The notes below the pieces were generated by a model. That model was given only the letters and a program-made list of their open reading frames with translations, ran no database searches and was not told the origin of the DNA. Shown here piece after piece: positions 38,701 to 46,385 of a stretch of 64,000 nucleotides of DNA. This DNA is from Bacteroidales bacterium (GTDB lineage Bacteria; Bacteroidota; Bacteroidia; Bacteroidales; F082): the NCBI GenBank assembly GCA_016290215.1, contig JAEETH010000007.1, positions 1 through 64,000 of the forward strand. The letters are read 5' to 3'. Made by a program: the position numbers and the translations under genes. Every line of letters begins with the position of its first letter. The first letter of the stretch is position 1.

Positions 38701-38874
38701 ACTGGCGAGGATATTGACCTATTATCATCAGTCGGCGCTTCGACAGGCTCAGCGGCCTATACCTTTGAGGCCAAGACCACCGACTACGCCTCGCGGTTCC
38801 GCTTGGTGTTTTCCGCAGACGGGGACATCTGCGAACCCGGCAAGGACGCTCGCGAACCTAATTTTGCGTATTAG
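35782..38874 (+). CDS. BspA-type leucine-rich-repeat surface protein, 3' truncated
   Basis: 1030 aa. A long basic leader and hydrophobic segment (TLLLLLLLMGLTATPKAFA, ending near residue 66) act as signal peptide. Residues ~100-560 carry BspA/LRR_5 repeats, for example IPATVTSIGEAAFSEC, VVIGDGVTSIGGQAFYS and VSLHDEITTIGSEAFKNC. Residues ~650-1020 are a module shared with the protein at 40529 (YHLIGHSF, KGFNLVGNPFAHN, GEGFFVKATG, LEYLHLIDNLTGEDIDLL, TTDYASRFRLVF). It stops at FAY where the paralog continues for ~65 residues with its T9SS sorting domain. The ackA-tail copy begins 3 nt after the stop. It is probably secreted but lacks the usual sorting signal. Confidence 0.85.
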   Translation: MTTKLNIQSLAATANRPANLRRCVNDCKSIVYKTSNSLKTKTKRPKTLLLLLLLMGLTATPKAFAQTQVATINYNNAGVYYTLWSDNTASVEYSYTHHFLGGTLNLYDTIPYNSVKYPLKRIGNQAFVGANNLSALSIPATVTSIGEAAFSECGFGGTLEIPDNVLTIEESAFFRNRFTTVVIGDGVTSIGGQAFYSTYINVVTLGANLATIGDRAFAYNNNAGESKDLAVTCRSLVPPALGTDVFKQQNLTTNVPCFVADAYEQAGGWGTIVAQDVKYGRQIDGVYYVLDRCNQTASVTNLYYWTFSNILYYSSQYATNSYTGDVVIPAEVVYEGIDYAVTLIHCAAFAGSADMTSVTIGSNVTEIRPHAFRDCSGLASIICQSITPPTLGQWCFTDVPVASVSLQVPCGTMDAYEASVGSTYFNTPVPGWNDFPDKQELLPVWEQDGLFYELDCNTSTATVIYDPSYATLEWAVVPYSITHGESTYYVTGIGDKAFEGCTALERVSLHDEITTIGSEAFKNCSSIVQISTQASMPPVAGQDAFLGVPENASIVGMPFCYQYDYSVAPEWNRFSNFSGSGPCDYNFTGMVSTSWSDPQNWMGAEVPDGNSRVAVRGTCEIDDDVTVGSITLDCYINEEYGLYDRLIVKSGKTLTVNNFIWTTGDATHFIIEDRAQVVQPNAGAKATVEKNITAYTPNTKDGYHLIGHSFADNGAVSEMDNLLANDYDLYYYDEPTHYWMNQKQTANNFTELEAAKGYLYANSESQTIGLKGSLNAANAMVTIPLSYEADALKGFNLVGNPFAHNVTTFAGTNVATEVYRMNGTKDNVVVSEISETDPLKPGEGFFVKATGDWASITFNAQTRGEAKALELVERPTLTIDLTQDGLLVDRFILKRDGEPLEKISLNGNGTRIYATHGGKDYAVATIVGVGRDGVHTVSTEVPVNFKAAKNGTYTLTFDTQHLDLEYLHLIDNLTGEDIDLLSSVGASTGSAAYTFEAKTTDYASRFRLVFSADGDICEPGKDAREPNFAY
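38382..38405. repeat. In-frame TTCGACAAGCTCA-type segment, site 1
   Basis: GGCCCTTGAGCTTGTCGAAA followed by GGCC inside the surface protein gene, encoding ALELVERP. A variant (TTTCGAGAGGCTCAACGGCC, 45642-45661) is at the aligned place of the paralog. Confidence 0.85.
38570..38597. repeat. Perfect 28-bp palindrome, GTAGAGACG family, in frame (site 2)
   Basis: An exact palindrome with centre TGTGCACA, encoding the tail of GVGRDGVHTVST. The paralog has the same family at 45834-45861 at the aligned codon. Confidence 0.93.
38734..38756. repeat. In-frame TTCGACAGGCTCA-type segment, site 3
   Basis: GGCGCTTCGACAGGCTCAGC encodes GASTGSA between DIDLLSS and AYTFEAK. At the aligned place the paralog holds a different family (GAGACGCGA palindrome, 46002-46023). 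Confidence 0.85.
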
Positions 38875-38877
38875 CAC

Positions 38878-38994
38878 CTCATCGGCGACGCCGGCGTCAT
38901 CTCCACGCCCAACTCGAAAGTCACCGTGGTGGTGTATCCTACCGATGAGGAATTTGTCATCGCACAGGATACTTATAATTTGGTGACGAAATAA
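38878..38994 (+). pseudogene. Relic 3' end of an acetate kinase gene (38 codons plus stop)
   Basis: The frame begins LIGDAGVISTPNSKV, ends NLVTK and stops. It matches ackA 35509-35625 in length. I count 11 base differences in 117; all except the first codon (Leu for Ile) are synonymous, including a Ser TCC/AGC switch. It has no start codon or upstream gene body and is followed by its own terminator. It therefore looks like the tail of a once functional, slightly diverged ackA. Confidence 0.95.
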
Positions 38995-39010
38995 GTCGTC
39001 ATGAACGAAC

Positions 39011-39038
39011 AAAAAAGGGTGCCGCGGCGCCCTTTTTT
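39011..39038. terminator. Terminator after the ackA relic
   Basis: A-run, GGGTGCC/GGCGCCC stem with a very short loop, then TTTTTTAT. It lies between the relic and the convergent AraC-type gene. It differs in sequence from the terminator of the intact ackA. Confidence 0.75.
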
Positions 39039-39051
39039 ATTGTCTTTTTTC

Positions 39052-40155
39052 TCATTTCCCCGCCACGAAATCCGCAGGCGAAAGCCCAGTTTCCTGTTTG
39101 AAGACCCGCTGGAAATGCGAACGGCTGATGCCGCAGTGGTCGGCGACAGCCTCGTTCGACCAGTCGGGATGCGCCTGAAGGGTGCGTTTGGCCTCCTCCA
39201 CGCGCAGGGCGGTAATCCAACGGGAATAAGATGCATAGCCTTGGGCCTTGATCCATGCCGACAGCAGATAGGCGGGCAGCTTCATCTCCTGTGCCGCCAT
39301 GGGCTTGGTGATGCCGCTGCACAAATAGTTCCCCGAGGCAATCCAACGTTCTACGGCTTGGCTAGCTCGTTGCATGGCCTCGTCGGTCACAACAGAAGAA
39401 GGAGCAGTGTTGTCATCGGACGGTTTCTCCAATATTTCCTCTTCGGCACTTTGCTCGGCTTCGCTCACATGGCTCGAAGCGCCAGTGAGGACATAGCGCA
39501 CAAAGCAGAACCAGATGTAATAGATACAGAGGAACATGAACAAGGCGAAGCCCGCCAACAGCCATCCGCTGCTGAAGAGGAACACGGGCACAAGCGGCGT
39601 CATCAATGCGAGCATTGCGATACTCACCTTCATCCAAGAGAGCAGGTTGTTGCGCTCCTCGTCGTAATAATTAGCCAACACCAACTCCATACGCGACATC
39701 TCGCGCAGGTGAAACCAGCTGAAACACAGTTGCATCAGGCCGTAGAGGATGCTTGCTGCGATTTCGGCCCAAAGCAGTCGCGATGAGTCTTCGCCGCCCA
39801 TAAGTCCGAAAGCCAAAAGTCCGATAGACACGATCCACGTGACTGGGCCAATCAGCACCTCTAAACGCTTGAAGCGCCCTTGCCGTATCAGGTTGGTGAT
39901 GTTCAGCGACAGGTGTACTGCTGCGGGGATGAAGAAGGCCAGATTGACGATGATCGCGAGGGTCTTGTTCGTCTCACGGAGGCCAGTGACATATTGTATG
40001 AGGAACTGCACGGCAATCAGCGACAGGCCGATGGTCATCAGCCACCGTGAGCGGCTGGCCACACGGTCTTCCTTCGCCCGACGGGGCAGCAACGTCGCCA
40101 ACGACAACGCCATCAGCGTCATCATCACGATACCGGTCAGTTGCATTTCTTTCAT
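39052..40155 (-). CDS. AraC-type regulator with N-terminal membrane domain
   Basis: 367 aa from ATG at 40155 (MKEMQLTGIVMMTL). Six to seven hydrophobic segments fill residues ~5-225, for example LTGIVMMTLMALSLATLL and WLLAGFALFMFLCIYYIWFCFVRY. An acidic linker follows, then an AraC/XylS DNA-binding domain at ~270-367 with WITALRVEEAKRTLQAHPDWSNEAVADHCGIS (shown in parts: RVEEAKRTL, EAVADHCGISRSHFQRVFK). Such membrane-bound AraC proteins are common in Bacteroidales. It is convergent with the surface gene and divergent from the small ORF at 40311. The direct repeat 40224-40263 is a possible operator. Confidence 0.88.
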   Translation of the reverse strand: MKEMQLTGIVMMTLMALSLATLLPRRAKEDRVASRSRWLMTIGLSLIAVQFLIQYVTGLRETNKTLAIIVNLAFFIPAAVHLSLNITNLIRQGRFKRLEVLIGPVTWIVSIGLLAFGLMGGEDSSRLLWAEIAASILYGLMQLCFSWFHLREMSRMELVLANYYDEERNNLLSWMKVSIAMLALMTPLVPVFLFSSGWLLAGFALFMFLCIYYIWFCFVRYVLTGASSHVSEAEQSAEEEILEKPSDDNTAPSSVVTDEAMQRASQAVERWIASGNYLCSGITKPMAAQEMKLPAYLLSAWIKAQGYASYSRWITALRVEEAKRTLQAHPDWSNEAVADHCGISRSHFQRVFKQETGLSPADFVAGK

Positions 40156-40223
40156 TATGAAAAGGGTTTGACGAGGCAAAATTATAAAAAAAATTGTCTC
40201 AATTCTACGAATTGCAACACCTA

Positions 40224-40263
40224 ATTGTGCGATTTGAGACACCATTGTGCGATTTGAGACACC
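40224..40263. promoter_or_regulatory. Two exact 20-bp direct repeats, possible operator
   Basis: ATTGTGCGATTTGAGACACC occurs at 40224-40243 and again at 40244-40263 without a gap. A degenerate third copy (ACGAATTGCAACACC) precedes it at 40207-40221. It lies between the divergent AraC-type gene and the small ORF. Head-to-tail direct repeats suit AraC-family binding; this is inference. Confidence 0.6.
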
Positions 40264-40282
40264 TTGTTTTATAGGGACTTGG

Positions 40283-40290
40283 TAGTTTTG
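40283..40290 (+). promoter_or_regulatory. -7 box (TAGTTTTG) before the 55-aa ORF
   Basis: TAGTTTTG 20 nt before the ATG at 40311, with TTG at 40264-40266 (16-nt spacer, short). Confidence 0.45.
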
Positions 40291-40310
40291 TAGCATAAAT
40301 AAGCCAACCT

Positions 40311-40478
40311 ATGACCCTACACGAACTTTTTGTCGGCCATCCCTTCATCGCCTGGAGCCTCGTCGCCTTTGTCGCGGCGGAGCTGGTGGTGGCGGGGGTG
40401 ATTGTTGTGCGGCTGTTTAGGAAACCCAGGTCCGATAAGGGTGATAAGGCATCTGGATTGCTTCGTTCCTCGCAATGA
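40311..40478 (+). CDS. Small single-pass membrane protein (55 aa)
   Basis: The frame starts ATG at 40311: MTLHELFVGHPFIAWSLVAF, continuing with a hydrophobic helix (VAAELVVAGVIVVRLF) and a basic tail (RKPRSDKGDK). The last ~7 residues and the stop come from a repeat (GGATTGCTTCGTTCCTCGCA-ATGA). A promoter and possible operator lie directly upstream and a giant surface protein gene 50 nt downstream. It could be a real small membrane protein or a leader of the surface-protein transcript. It matches no family I recognise. Confidence 0.5.
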   Translation: MTLHELFVGHPFIAWSLVAFVAAELVVAGVIVVRLFRKPRSDKGDKASGLLRSSQ

Positions 40479-40528
40479 CGCGAAGCGACAACTGAACAAC
40501 TGACAACTAAACAACTAAACAAAATACA

Positions 40529-43500
40529 ATGACCAAACATCTACATCTCAAAAAAGTCCTCGCCACGCTGCTCACCATAGTAGCCGCCCTCGCGGGGCAA
40601 CAGGCTTTCGCCACCATCACCAGTCCCATGTCCCTCACGGGAAATAGCGCCCTCATGAACGGCCAATACTATCATGTATGGAAAACCGAGGGCTTCTTGG
40701 GATATTTTGCCCAGCCAAGGACAGAGGGTAGCAGCTACACCTTCAACGGCCAGAACATCGGCCTCCAAGGGGGCGATGTCAGAATCACAGGCACGCTCAA
40801 CTTCACCGAGTCCAACGACTTCACCGACGTCACCACGGGCAGCACGGTCACGGTTGAATTCTATTCCACCAACTTTTGGTTCTTCAACGCCGAGGTCAAG
40901 AAACTGGACGGCACCAGCGTTTCGGGCTGCTCCGCCTCGGCCAGCAACGACCACAACTCCATCACCATCACCATCCCGTCGGGCAAGACCTTCGGCAACA
41001 TCTACCTCGACTTCGTGGCCTACGAGCCTTTCTACAACTACAACACCACGATCAGCGGCGTCGAGAGCACGTACATCTACACCGGCAGCCCCATCGAGCC
41101 TGTGCCCACCGTCACCTACAAAGGCACGGTGCTCACCGCAGGCACCGACTACACCGTGAGCTACTCCAACTCCACCGGGCCTGGCCCCGCCACCGTCACC
41201 GTCACGGGCACGGGCCAATACGCCGGCACCGTCTCGGTCAACTACAACATCCGCGCCATCACTCTCAATGACTTCACCAGCCTTGGCAACAACACCTATG
41301 CCATTGCCACGACGGCCGACCTCGACCACCTCGCCGGCTATGTCAAACTCGACAACGACTGCCAAGGCCTCACCTTCAAGCAGACCGCCGACATCGCCTA
41401 TACTTACACCACGGCATGGAACAGCAGCACTGGCGGCGAGACCAACTTCACCGCCATCGGCGGCTGGGGCAGGCCCTTCAAAGGCACCTTCGACGGGCAA
41501 AACCACAGCATCAGCGGCATACGCATCTCGAAAAACGGCCGCACCGACTCCGACAAGTGCCAAGGACTCTTTGGCTTTGTCTATACCAGTAGCACCGTGA
41601 GGAACGTCATCCTTGCCGACACCCGCATCAAAGGCTACACCGGCACCGGCGGCATCGTGGGCGTCAACTCCGGCACCATCGAGGATTGCCGCGTGCAGGG
41701 CAATGTACTTGTCAAGAGTTCAGGAGCAGGCTCCAACACCAGCAGCAGCGATGACGGCAGCGACTTCGGCGGCATTGCGGGCAGCAACAACGGCGGCACC
41801 GTCACCCGCTGCACCAGTAGCGTCACCATTGACGGCTCTATAGGCGTTTACATCCCGCAATCGGACAATATAATCAACAATTATTCTAACAACCTCGGTA
41901 GCATCGTCGGCAACAACAGCGGCACCGTCAGCAACTGCCTTGCACTCAACGCTGTGGTCACTGGCGACCAGTATGCCGCTGCCATCGTCGGCAACAACGG
42001 CGGCACCCTCACCGCTAACCATTACCGTGGCTGCACCGTGACCAACGACAACCACTCCAACGGTTCTTCCATCGATGTTGGCGTCGGCACCAACCACGGC
42101 AGCGAGGACCAGGACGGTGCACGCAGCGTCCACGCCCTCACCCTCGGCACGGACATCACCGCCACGGGCGAGAGCGTCGTCATCGACGGCACCACCTACT
42201 ATGCGTCGAACACCACCATCACCCTCGGCAACAGCGGCACCGTGCCCGCAGGCCAAATGCCCGTCTATTCAGTGAACGGCACCGCCATCGAGGGCAACAC
42301 CTTCACGATGCCCACCAATGACAATGCCACGGTGAGCGCAACCTTTGTTTCGGCCTGGAGCGGCAGCGGCACCTCGGGCAGCCCCTATGTCATCACCACC
42401 ACGGCGCAACTCGACGCCCTGGCGGCAGCGGTGAAGAGCGGCGAAACCTACAGCGGCACCTATTTCGTGTTGGGCAACGACATCGCCTACAGCACCGAGG
42501 GCCTCGGCGACACCGACGAGAACTTCACCACCATCGGCGGCTACTTCGACGGCAGCGACAAGAACTTCAGCGGCAACTTCAACGGCCAAAACCATACCAT
42601 CAGCGGCATACGCCTCTACAAGAACGGCACCGCCGCCCCAAGCATGAACCAAGGATTGTTCGGCAGGATTGACGGGGCCACCATCGAAAACGTCATCCTT
42701 GCCGATGCCCGCATCACCGGTTATCGATACGTCGGCGGACTCGTGGGCAACAAAGTCAGTGGAACGGTGCAGAACTGTCTTGTCCTCGAATCGACCATCA
42801 CTTGTGCGGATAAATATGTGGGCGCCCTCTTTGGCAAGAACACCGGCACCATCGCCGCCAACTACTACCACAACTGTACCGTGAACGGCACGAATAACGC
42901 CACCAACGTGGGTGCAGGCGGCAATGGCGGCGTGAGCGCGTCAAGCGACACGGACGGCGCACGCAGCGTGCATACGCTCACCATACAGAACGGGGACATC
43001 ACCGCCACTGGCTCGACCGTTGCCTACCAAGGCACCACCTGGTACGCCAGCAACACCACCGTCACCTTGGGCTACAACAACCTGCTTGAGGGCTGCGTGG
43101 CGACCTATAGCCTTGACGGCAACATCCTCACGGGCAACACCTTCACCATGCCCGCCGCCGATGCCACCGTGAACGGCTCCTTCGTCAGCCACTGGCATGC
43201 CGACGCCGACCACGACGGCACCACCGAGGAACGCGCCTACATCATCACCACCACGGCGGGCCTCGACCTGCTGGCCACCAAGGTGAACGGTGGCACCGAC
43301 TACTACCACAAGTTCTTCAAGTTGGGCGCGGACATCGCCTACGACGGCACGGAGAACAACTACACCGCCATCGGCAACAGTTCCAAATACTTCATAGGCA
43401 CCTTCGACGGCGACGGCTACGCTGTGAGCGGCATCCATATCAACACCAGTAGCGATTACCAAGGCCTCTTCGGCTACGTCGGCTACACTGGCACCGTAAA

Positions 43501-46330
43501 GAACGTCACGCTGCGCAGCAGCACCATCACAGGCATGAATTACGTCGGCGGCATTGTCGGCTTCCTGTATCGCGGCACCGTCACCGACTGCCGCGTGGAG
43601 GGCACCGTCACCATCGGTACCTATGACAATGGTTCCAATTCCCACGGCGGAATCGTCGGCCATATGAATTACACGACCGTCAACGGCTGCATCAGCGCCG
43701 CCACCGTGACCAACAACGGCAAGAGCGGTTGTTATTACTATGGCGGCATCGTAGGCCGACTCTCTGACGGCACCGTCAGCAACAACCTCGCCCTCGGCGC
43801 CAACGTCAGCGCAAACAATTATAAAGGCGCCATCGTGGGAGACAGCCGCGGCACCCTCGCCCACAACTACTATCACGGCTGCACCGTAAACGGCGCCACC
43901 AGCGGCATCGGCACCAACAGCGGCGACGTCAGCGAGGACGACGGGGCGGTACAGGTCTTCAGCCTCACCCTGGGCGAAGGCATCACGGCCACGCCAGCAC
44001 CGGCGGTCACCTGCGACGGCATCAATTACTACACCACAGGCACGGAAATCACGCTGAACGCGAACGCAGGCTATGCCATCACCTCCGCCACCCTCACCTA
44101 CGGCGGCAACGACTATCCCATCGTGGGCAACAGTTTTGAGATGCCGGCACAGGATGTGGCAGTGACCGCCGTCCTTCAAGTACGCTACACCTTCGACAGC
44201 AACACCGGCGCGCTAACACTCCTCTTCGGTGAGTTCAACAAGGACAACAAGTGGGGTAACGATGTCGATCCATCGGCAGTCACAAGCGTCACCGCCACCA
44301 ACGAGGTGAGCTTCACGGGCGACTGCTCTTACCTGTTCCAGGGCTTCACAAATTGCACGAGCATGGATCTGACTGATGTGAACACCGCCAATGTCACCAA
44401 CATGAGCTACATGTTCTACGGCTGCTCCGGCCTCCAATCGCTCAATGTCTCGGGCTGGAACACCACCAATGTCACCGACATGAGCTACATATTCCGGGGC
44501 TGCTTTGGCCTCCAATCGCTCGACCTCTCGGGCTGGAACACCGACAAGGTCGTCAACATGAGCTACATGTTCACCAGTTGCACAGACCTCCAATCGCTCA
44601 ATATCTCGAGCTGGAACACCGCCAATGTCACCAACATGCAATACATGTTCTACTGCTGCTCTGGCCTCCAATCGCTCAATTTCTCGGGCTGGAACACCGC
44701 CAATGTCACCGACATGAGCGGCATGTTCTTAGGCTGCTCGGGCCTCCAATCGCTCGACCTCTCGGGCTGGAACACCGCCAATGTCACCGACATGAGCTAC
44801 ATGTTCTACAGCTTCTGGGGCCTCCAATCGCTCAATATCTCGGGCTGGAACACCTCCAATGTCTCCGACATGAGCGGCATGTTCCTGAACTGCACGAACC
44901 TCGCCACCATCTACGTGGGTGAGGGTTGGAACACCATACACGTCGTCATCCAACACTCATCCAACATGTTCACTAATTGCACCTCGTTGGTCGGCGGCAT
45001 GGGCACCACCTACAACTCGAACCACACAAATGCTGAATACGCCCGCATCGACGGCGGCCCAGACAACCCAGGATACTTCACGGGACGGTTCACCAAGGAG
45101 ATTGCGGGCTACGGCAACGACGAGAACCCTGGCGGCTACTACCTCATCGCCTCGCCTGTTCCTTCGATTACACCTACGCTCGCCAATGGTTTCATCACCG
45201 ACGACAATACCAATCCAGACAACCGCACCTACGACCTGTACTACTTCGACCAAACCGGAGACGCCAACGGCAAGGAATGGAAGAACTACAGGGCACATCC
45301 CGAGTTCACCTCATTGGTCAGCGGCCAAGGCTACCTCTACGCCAGCAAAAATGGCACTACACTCCTCTTTAGCGGCGCGCCTTACAGCGGCGAAGGCCAA
45401 GTCGATTTGACCTATTCAGAGGATAATGAAGACCAAGGAATGTGGGGCTGGAACCTCATCGGCAACCCCTTCGCCGAAACCGCCAACCTGCCTTCCGGCC
45501 TTTCCTACTACACCCTGAACGACACCCGCTCCGAACTCATAGCAGGCAATGCAAGCACCATCGGAGCCATGGAAGCCATCTTTGTGAAGGCCACTGGTAC
45601 GGGGCAATCCGTACAGTTCACCATGCAAAGCCGTGGCGGCATTTCGAGAGGCTCAACGGCCGCTGTCAACGCTATTTTGTCGCTCAACCTGACCGACAAC
45701 CATAATCGTCTCATCGACCGCGCCATTGTCCGCTTCGATGAAGGCCAACCCCTGCCCAAATTCCAAATCCGTGAAACCAGCACGAAGGTTTATATCCCGC
45801 AGAAGGGGAAGGATTATGCGGTGATAAATGTATGTACAGACGGTGCATGCACCGTCTCTACAGAGATGCCCGTCAATTTCAAGGCCGAGGAAAACGGCGA
45901 ATACACGATTACGGTGAACATTGACAATGTGGAAGTGAATTACCTGCACCTGATTGATAATTTGACTGGCAATGATGTCGACATGCTGGCCCTGAATGGT
46001 GGAGACGCGATAAATCGCGTCTCTAGATACACCTTCAAGGCCAGGACGACGGACTATGAGAGCCGATTCAAGCTGGTGTTCATCTGCGGGGATACAAACG
46101 ATGACAATGATGGCGACAATGCGACCTTCGCTTTCTATAGCAACGGCAACTGGATTATTGCCAACGAGGGTGAGGCCACGCTGCAAGTCGTCGATGTGAT
46201 GGGTCGCATCCTCAGCAGCGAGACTATCAGCGGCAGCATCAACAAGGCCATTGATGCTGTGCCTGGGATGTATGTGTTGCGATTGGTGAATGGCAACGAT
46301 ATTAAGACACAGAAAATTGTGGTGAAGTAA
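40529..46330 (+). CDS. Giant GLUG / BspA-DUF285 surface protein with T9SS sorting domain
   Basis: 1933 aa. The signal peptide ends near FATIT (about residue 30). An MBG-type domain is at ~180-240 (YTGSPIEPVPTVTYKGTVL). Three GLUG modules follow, each with GTFDGQNHSISGIR-like and GGIVGxxxGT motifs and a shared tail (YYHGCTVNG, ITATG): about 250-600, 610-885, 890-1215. About seven 26-residue DUF285 repeats (LQSLNISGWNTANVTDMSYM) lie at ~1287-1457. The module shared with 35782 is at ~1525-1850, then a C-terminal T9SS type A domain (VVDVMGRILSSETI ... QKIVVK). Probably an adhesin or matrix-binding protein exported by T9SS. Two palindromes lie in frame near the end. Confidence 0.88.
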   Translation: MTKHLHLKKVLATLLTIVAALAGQQAFATITSPMSLTGNSALMNGQYYHVWKTEGFLGYFAQPRTEGSSYTFNGQNIGLQGGDVRITGTLNFTESNDFTDVTTGSTVTVEFYSTNFWFFNAEVKKLDGTSVSGCSASASNDHNSITITIPSGKTFGNIYLDFVAYEPFYNYNTTISGVESTYIYTGSPIEPVPTVTYKGTVLTAGTDYTVSYSNSTGPGPATVTVTGTGQYAGTVSVNYNIRAITLNDFTSLGNNTYAIATTADLDHLAGYVKLDNDCQGLTFKQTADIAYTYTTAWNSSTGGETNFTAIGGWGRPFKGTFDGQNHSISGIRISKNGRTDSDKCQGLFGFVYTSSTVRNVILADTRIKGYTGTGGIVGVNSGTIEDCRVQGNVLVKSSGAGSNTSSSDDGSDFGGIAGSNNGGTVTRCTSSVTIDGSIGVYIPQSDNIINNYSNNLGSIVGNNSGTVSNCLALNAVVTGDQYAAAIVGNNGGTLTANHYRGCTVTNDNHSNGSSIDVGVGTNHGSEDQDGARSVHALTLGTDITATGESVVIDGTTYYASNTTITLGNSGTVPAGQMPVYSVNGTAIEGNTFTMPTNDNATVSATFVSAWSGSGTSGSPYVITTTAQLDALAAAVKSGETYSGTYFVLGNDIAYSTEGLGDTDENFTTIGGYFDGSDKNFSGNFNGQNHTISGIRLYKNGTAAPSMNQGLFGRIDGATIENVILADARITGYRYVGGLVGNKVSGTVQNCLVLESTITCADKYVGALFGKNTGTIAANYYHNCTVNGTNNATNVGAGGNGGVSASSDTDGARSVHTLTIQNGDITATGSTVAYQGTTWYASNTTVTLGYNNLLEGCVATYSLDGNILTGNTFTMPAADATVNGSFVSHWHADADHDGTTEERAYIITTTAGLDLLATKVNGGTDYYHKFFKLGADIAYDGTENNYTAIGNSSKYFIGTFDGDGYAVSGIHINTSSDYQGLFGYVGYTGTVKNVTLRSSTITGMNYVGGIVGFLYRGTVTDCRVEGTVTIGTYDNGSNSHGGIVGHMNYTTVNGCISAATVTNNGKSGCYYYGGIVGRLSDGTVSNNLALGANVSANNYKGAIVGDSRGTLAHNYYHGCTVNGATSGIGTNSGDVSEDDGAVQVFSLTLGEGITATPAPAVTCDGINYYTTGTEITLNANAGYAITSATLTYGGNDYPIVGNSFEMPAQDVAVTAVLQVRYTFDSNTGALTLLFGEFNKDNKWGNDVDPSAVTSVTATNEVSFTGDCSYLFQGFTNCTSMDLTDVNTANVTNMSYMFYGCSGLQSLNVSGWNTTNVTDMSYIFRGCFGLQSLDLSGWNTDKVVNMSYMFTSCTDLQSLNISSWNTANVTNMQYMFYCCSGLQSLNFSGWNTANVTDMSGMFLGCSGLQSLDLSGWNTANVTDMSYMFYSFWGLQSLNISGWNTSNVSDMSGMFLNCTNLATIYVGEGWNTIHVVIQHSSNMFTNCTSLVGGMGTTYNSNHTNAEYARIDGGPDNPGYFTGRFTKEIAGYGNDENPGGYYLIASPVPSITPTLANGFITDDNTNPDNRTYDLYYFDQTGDANGKEWKNYRAHPEFTSLVSGQGYLYASKNGTTLLFSGAPYSGEGQVDLTYSEDNEDQGMWGWNLIGNPFAETANLPSGLSYYTLNDTRSELIAGNASTIGAMEAIFVKATGTGQSVQFTMQSRGGISRGSTAAVNAILSLNLTDNHNRLIDRAIVRFDEGQPLPKFQIRETSTKVYIPQKGKDYAVINVCTDGACTVSTEMPVNFKAEENGEYTITVNIDNVEVNYLHLIDNLTGNDVDMLALNGGDAINRVSRYTFKARTTDYESRFKLVFICGDTNDDNDGDNATFAFYSNGNWIIANEGEATLQVVDVMGRILSSETISGSINKAIDAVPGMYVLRLVNGNDIKTQKIVVK
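44389..44900 (+). repeat. 78-bp tandem coding repeats (DUF285 units)
   Basis: About seven units of 26 codons with constant CTCCAATCGCTC and TCGGGCTGGAACACC blocks and variable residues after GCATGTTC or TACATGTTC. The near-identity at DNA level suggests recent expansion or a collapse-prone region. Confidence 0.9.
45834..45861. repeat. GTAGAGACG-family palindrome in frame (site 2 of paralog)
   Basis: A 28-bp palindrome with centre TGCATGCA and one mismatch (GTACAGAC against GTCTCTAC), encoding part of CTDGACTVST. Confidence 0.92.
46002..46023. repeat. GAGACGCGA palindrome in frame (site 3 of paralog)
   Basis: GAGACGCGA-TAAA-TCGCGTCTC, encoding GDAINRVS between MLALNG and RYTFKAR. Confidence 0.9.
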
Positions 46331-46337
46331 TGCAAAT

Positions 46338-46372
46338 CAACGGGAAGCCGCCGATTGGCGAGCTTCCCGTTG
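46338..46372. terminator. Hairpin between convergent surface-protein and PAS genes
   Basis: An 11-bp perfect stem CAACGGGAAGC / GCTTCCCGTTG with an extra inner GCC/GGC pair. There is no clear T-run, so it is a weaker terminator candidate. Confidence 0.6.
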
Positions 46373-46385
46373 CAATCCGAAACAC

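Noticed and set aside
40541..44179. Several 150-410-codon minus-strand frames
   Set aside because: They mirror the low-complexity GLUG and repeat regions of the giant surface gene, are Val/Gly/Ala-rich and have no start context.
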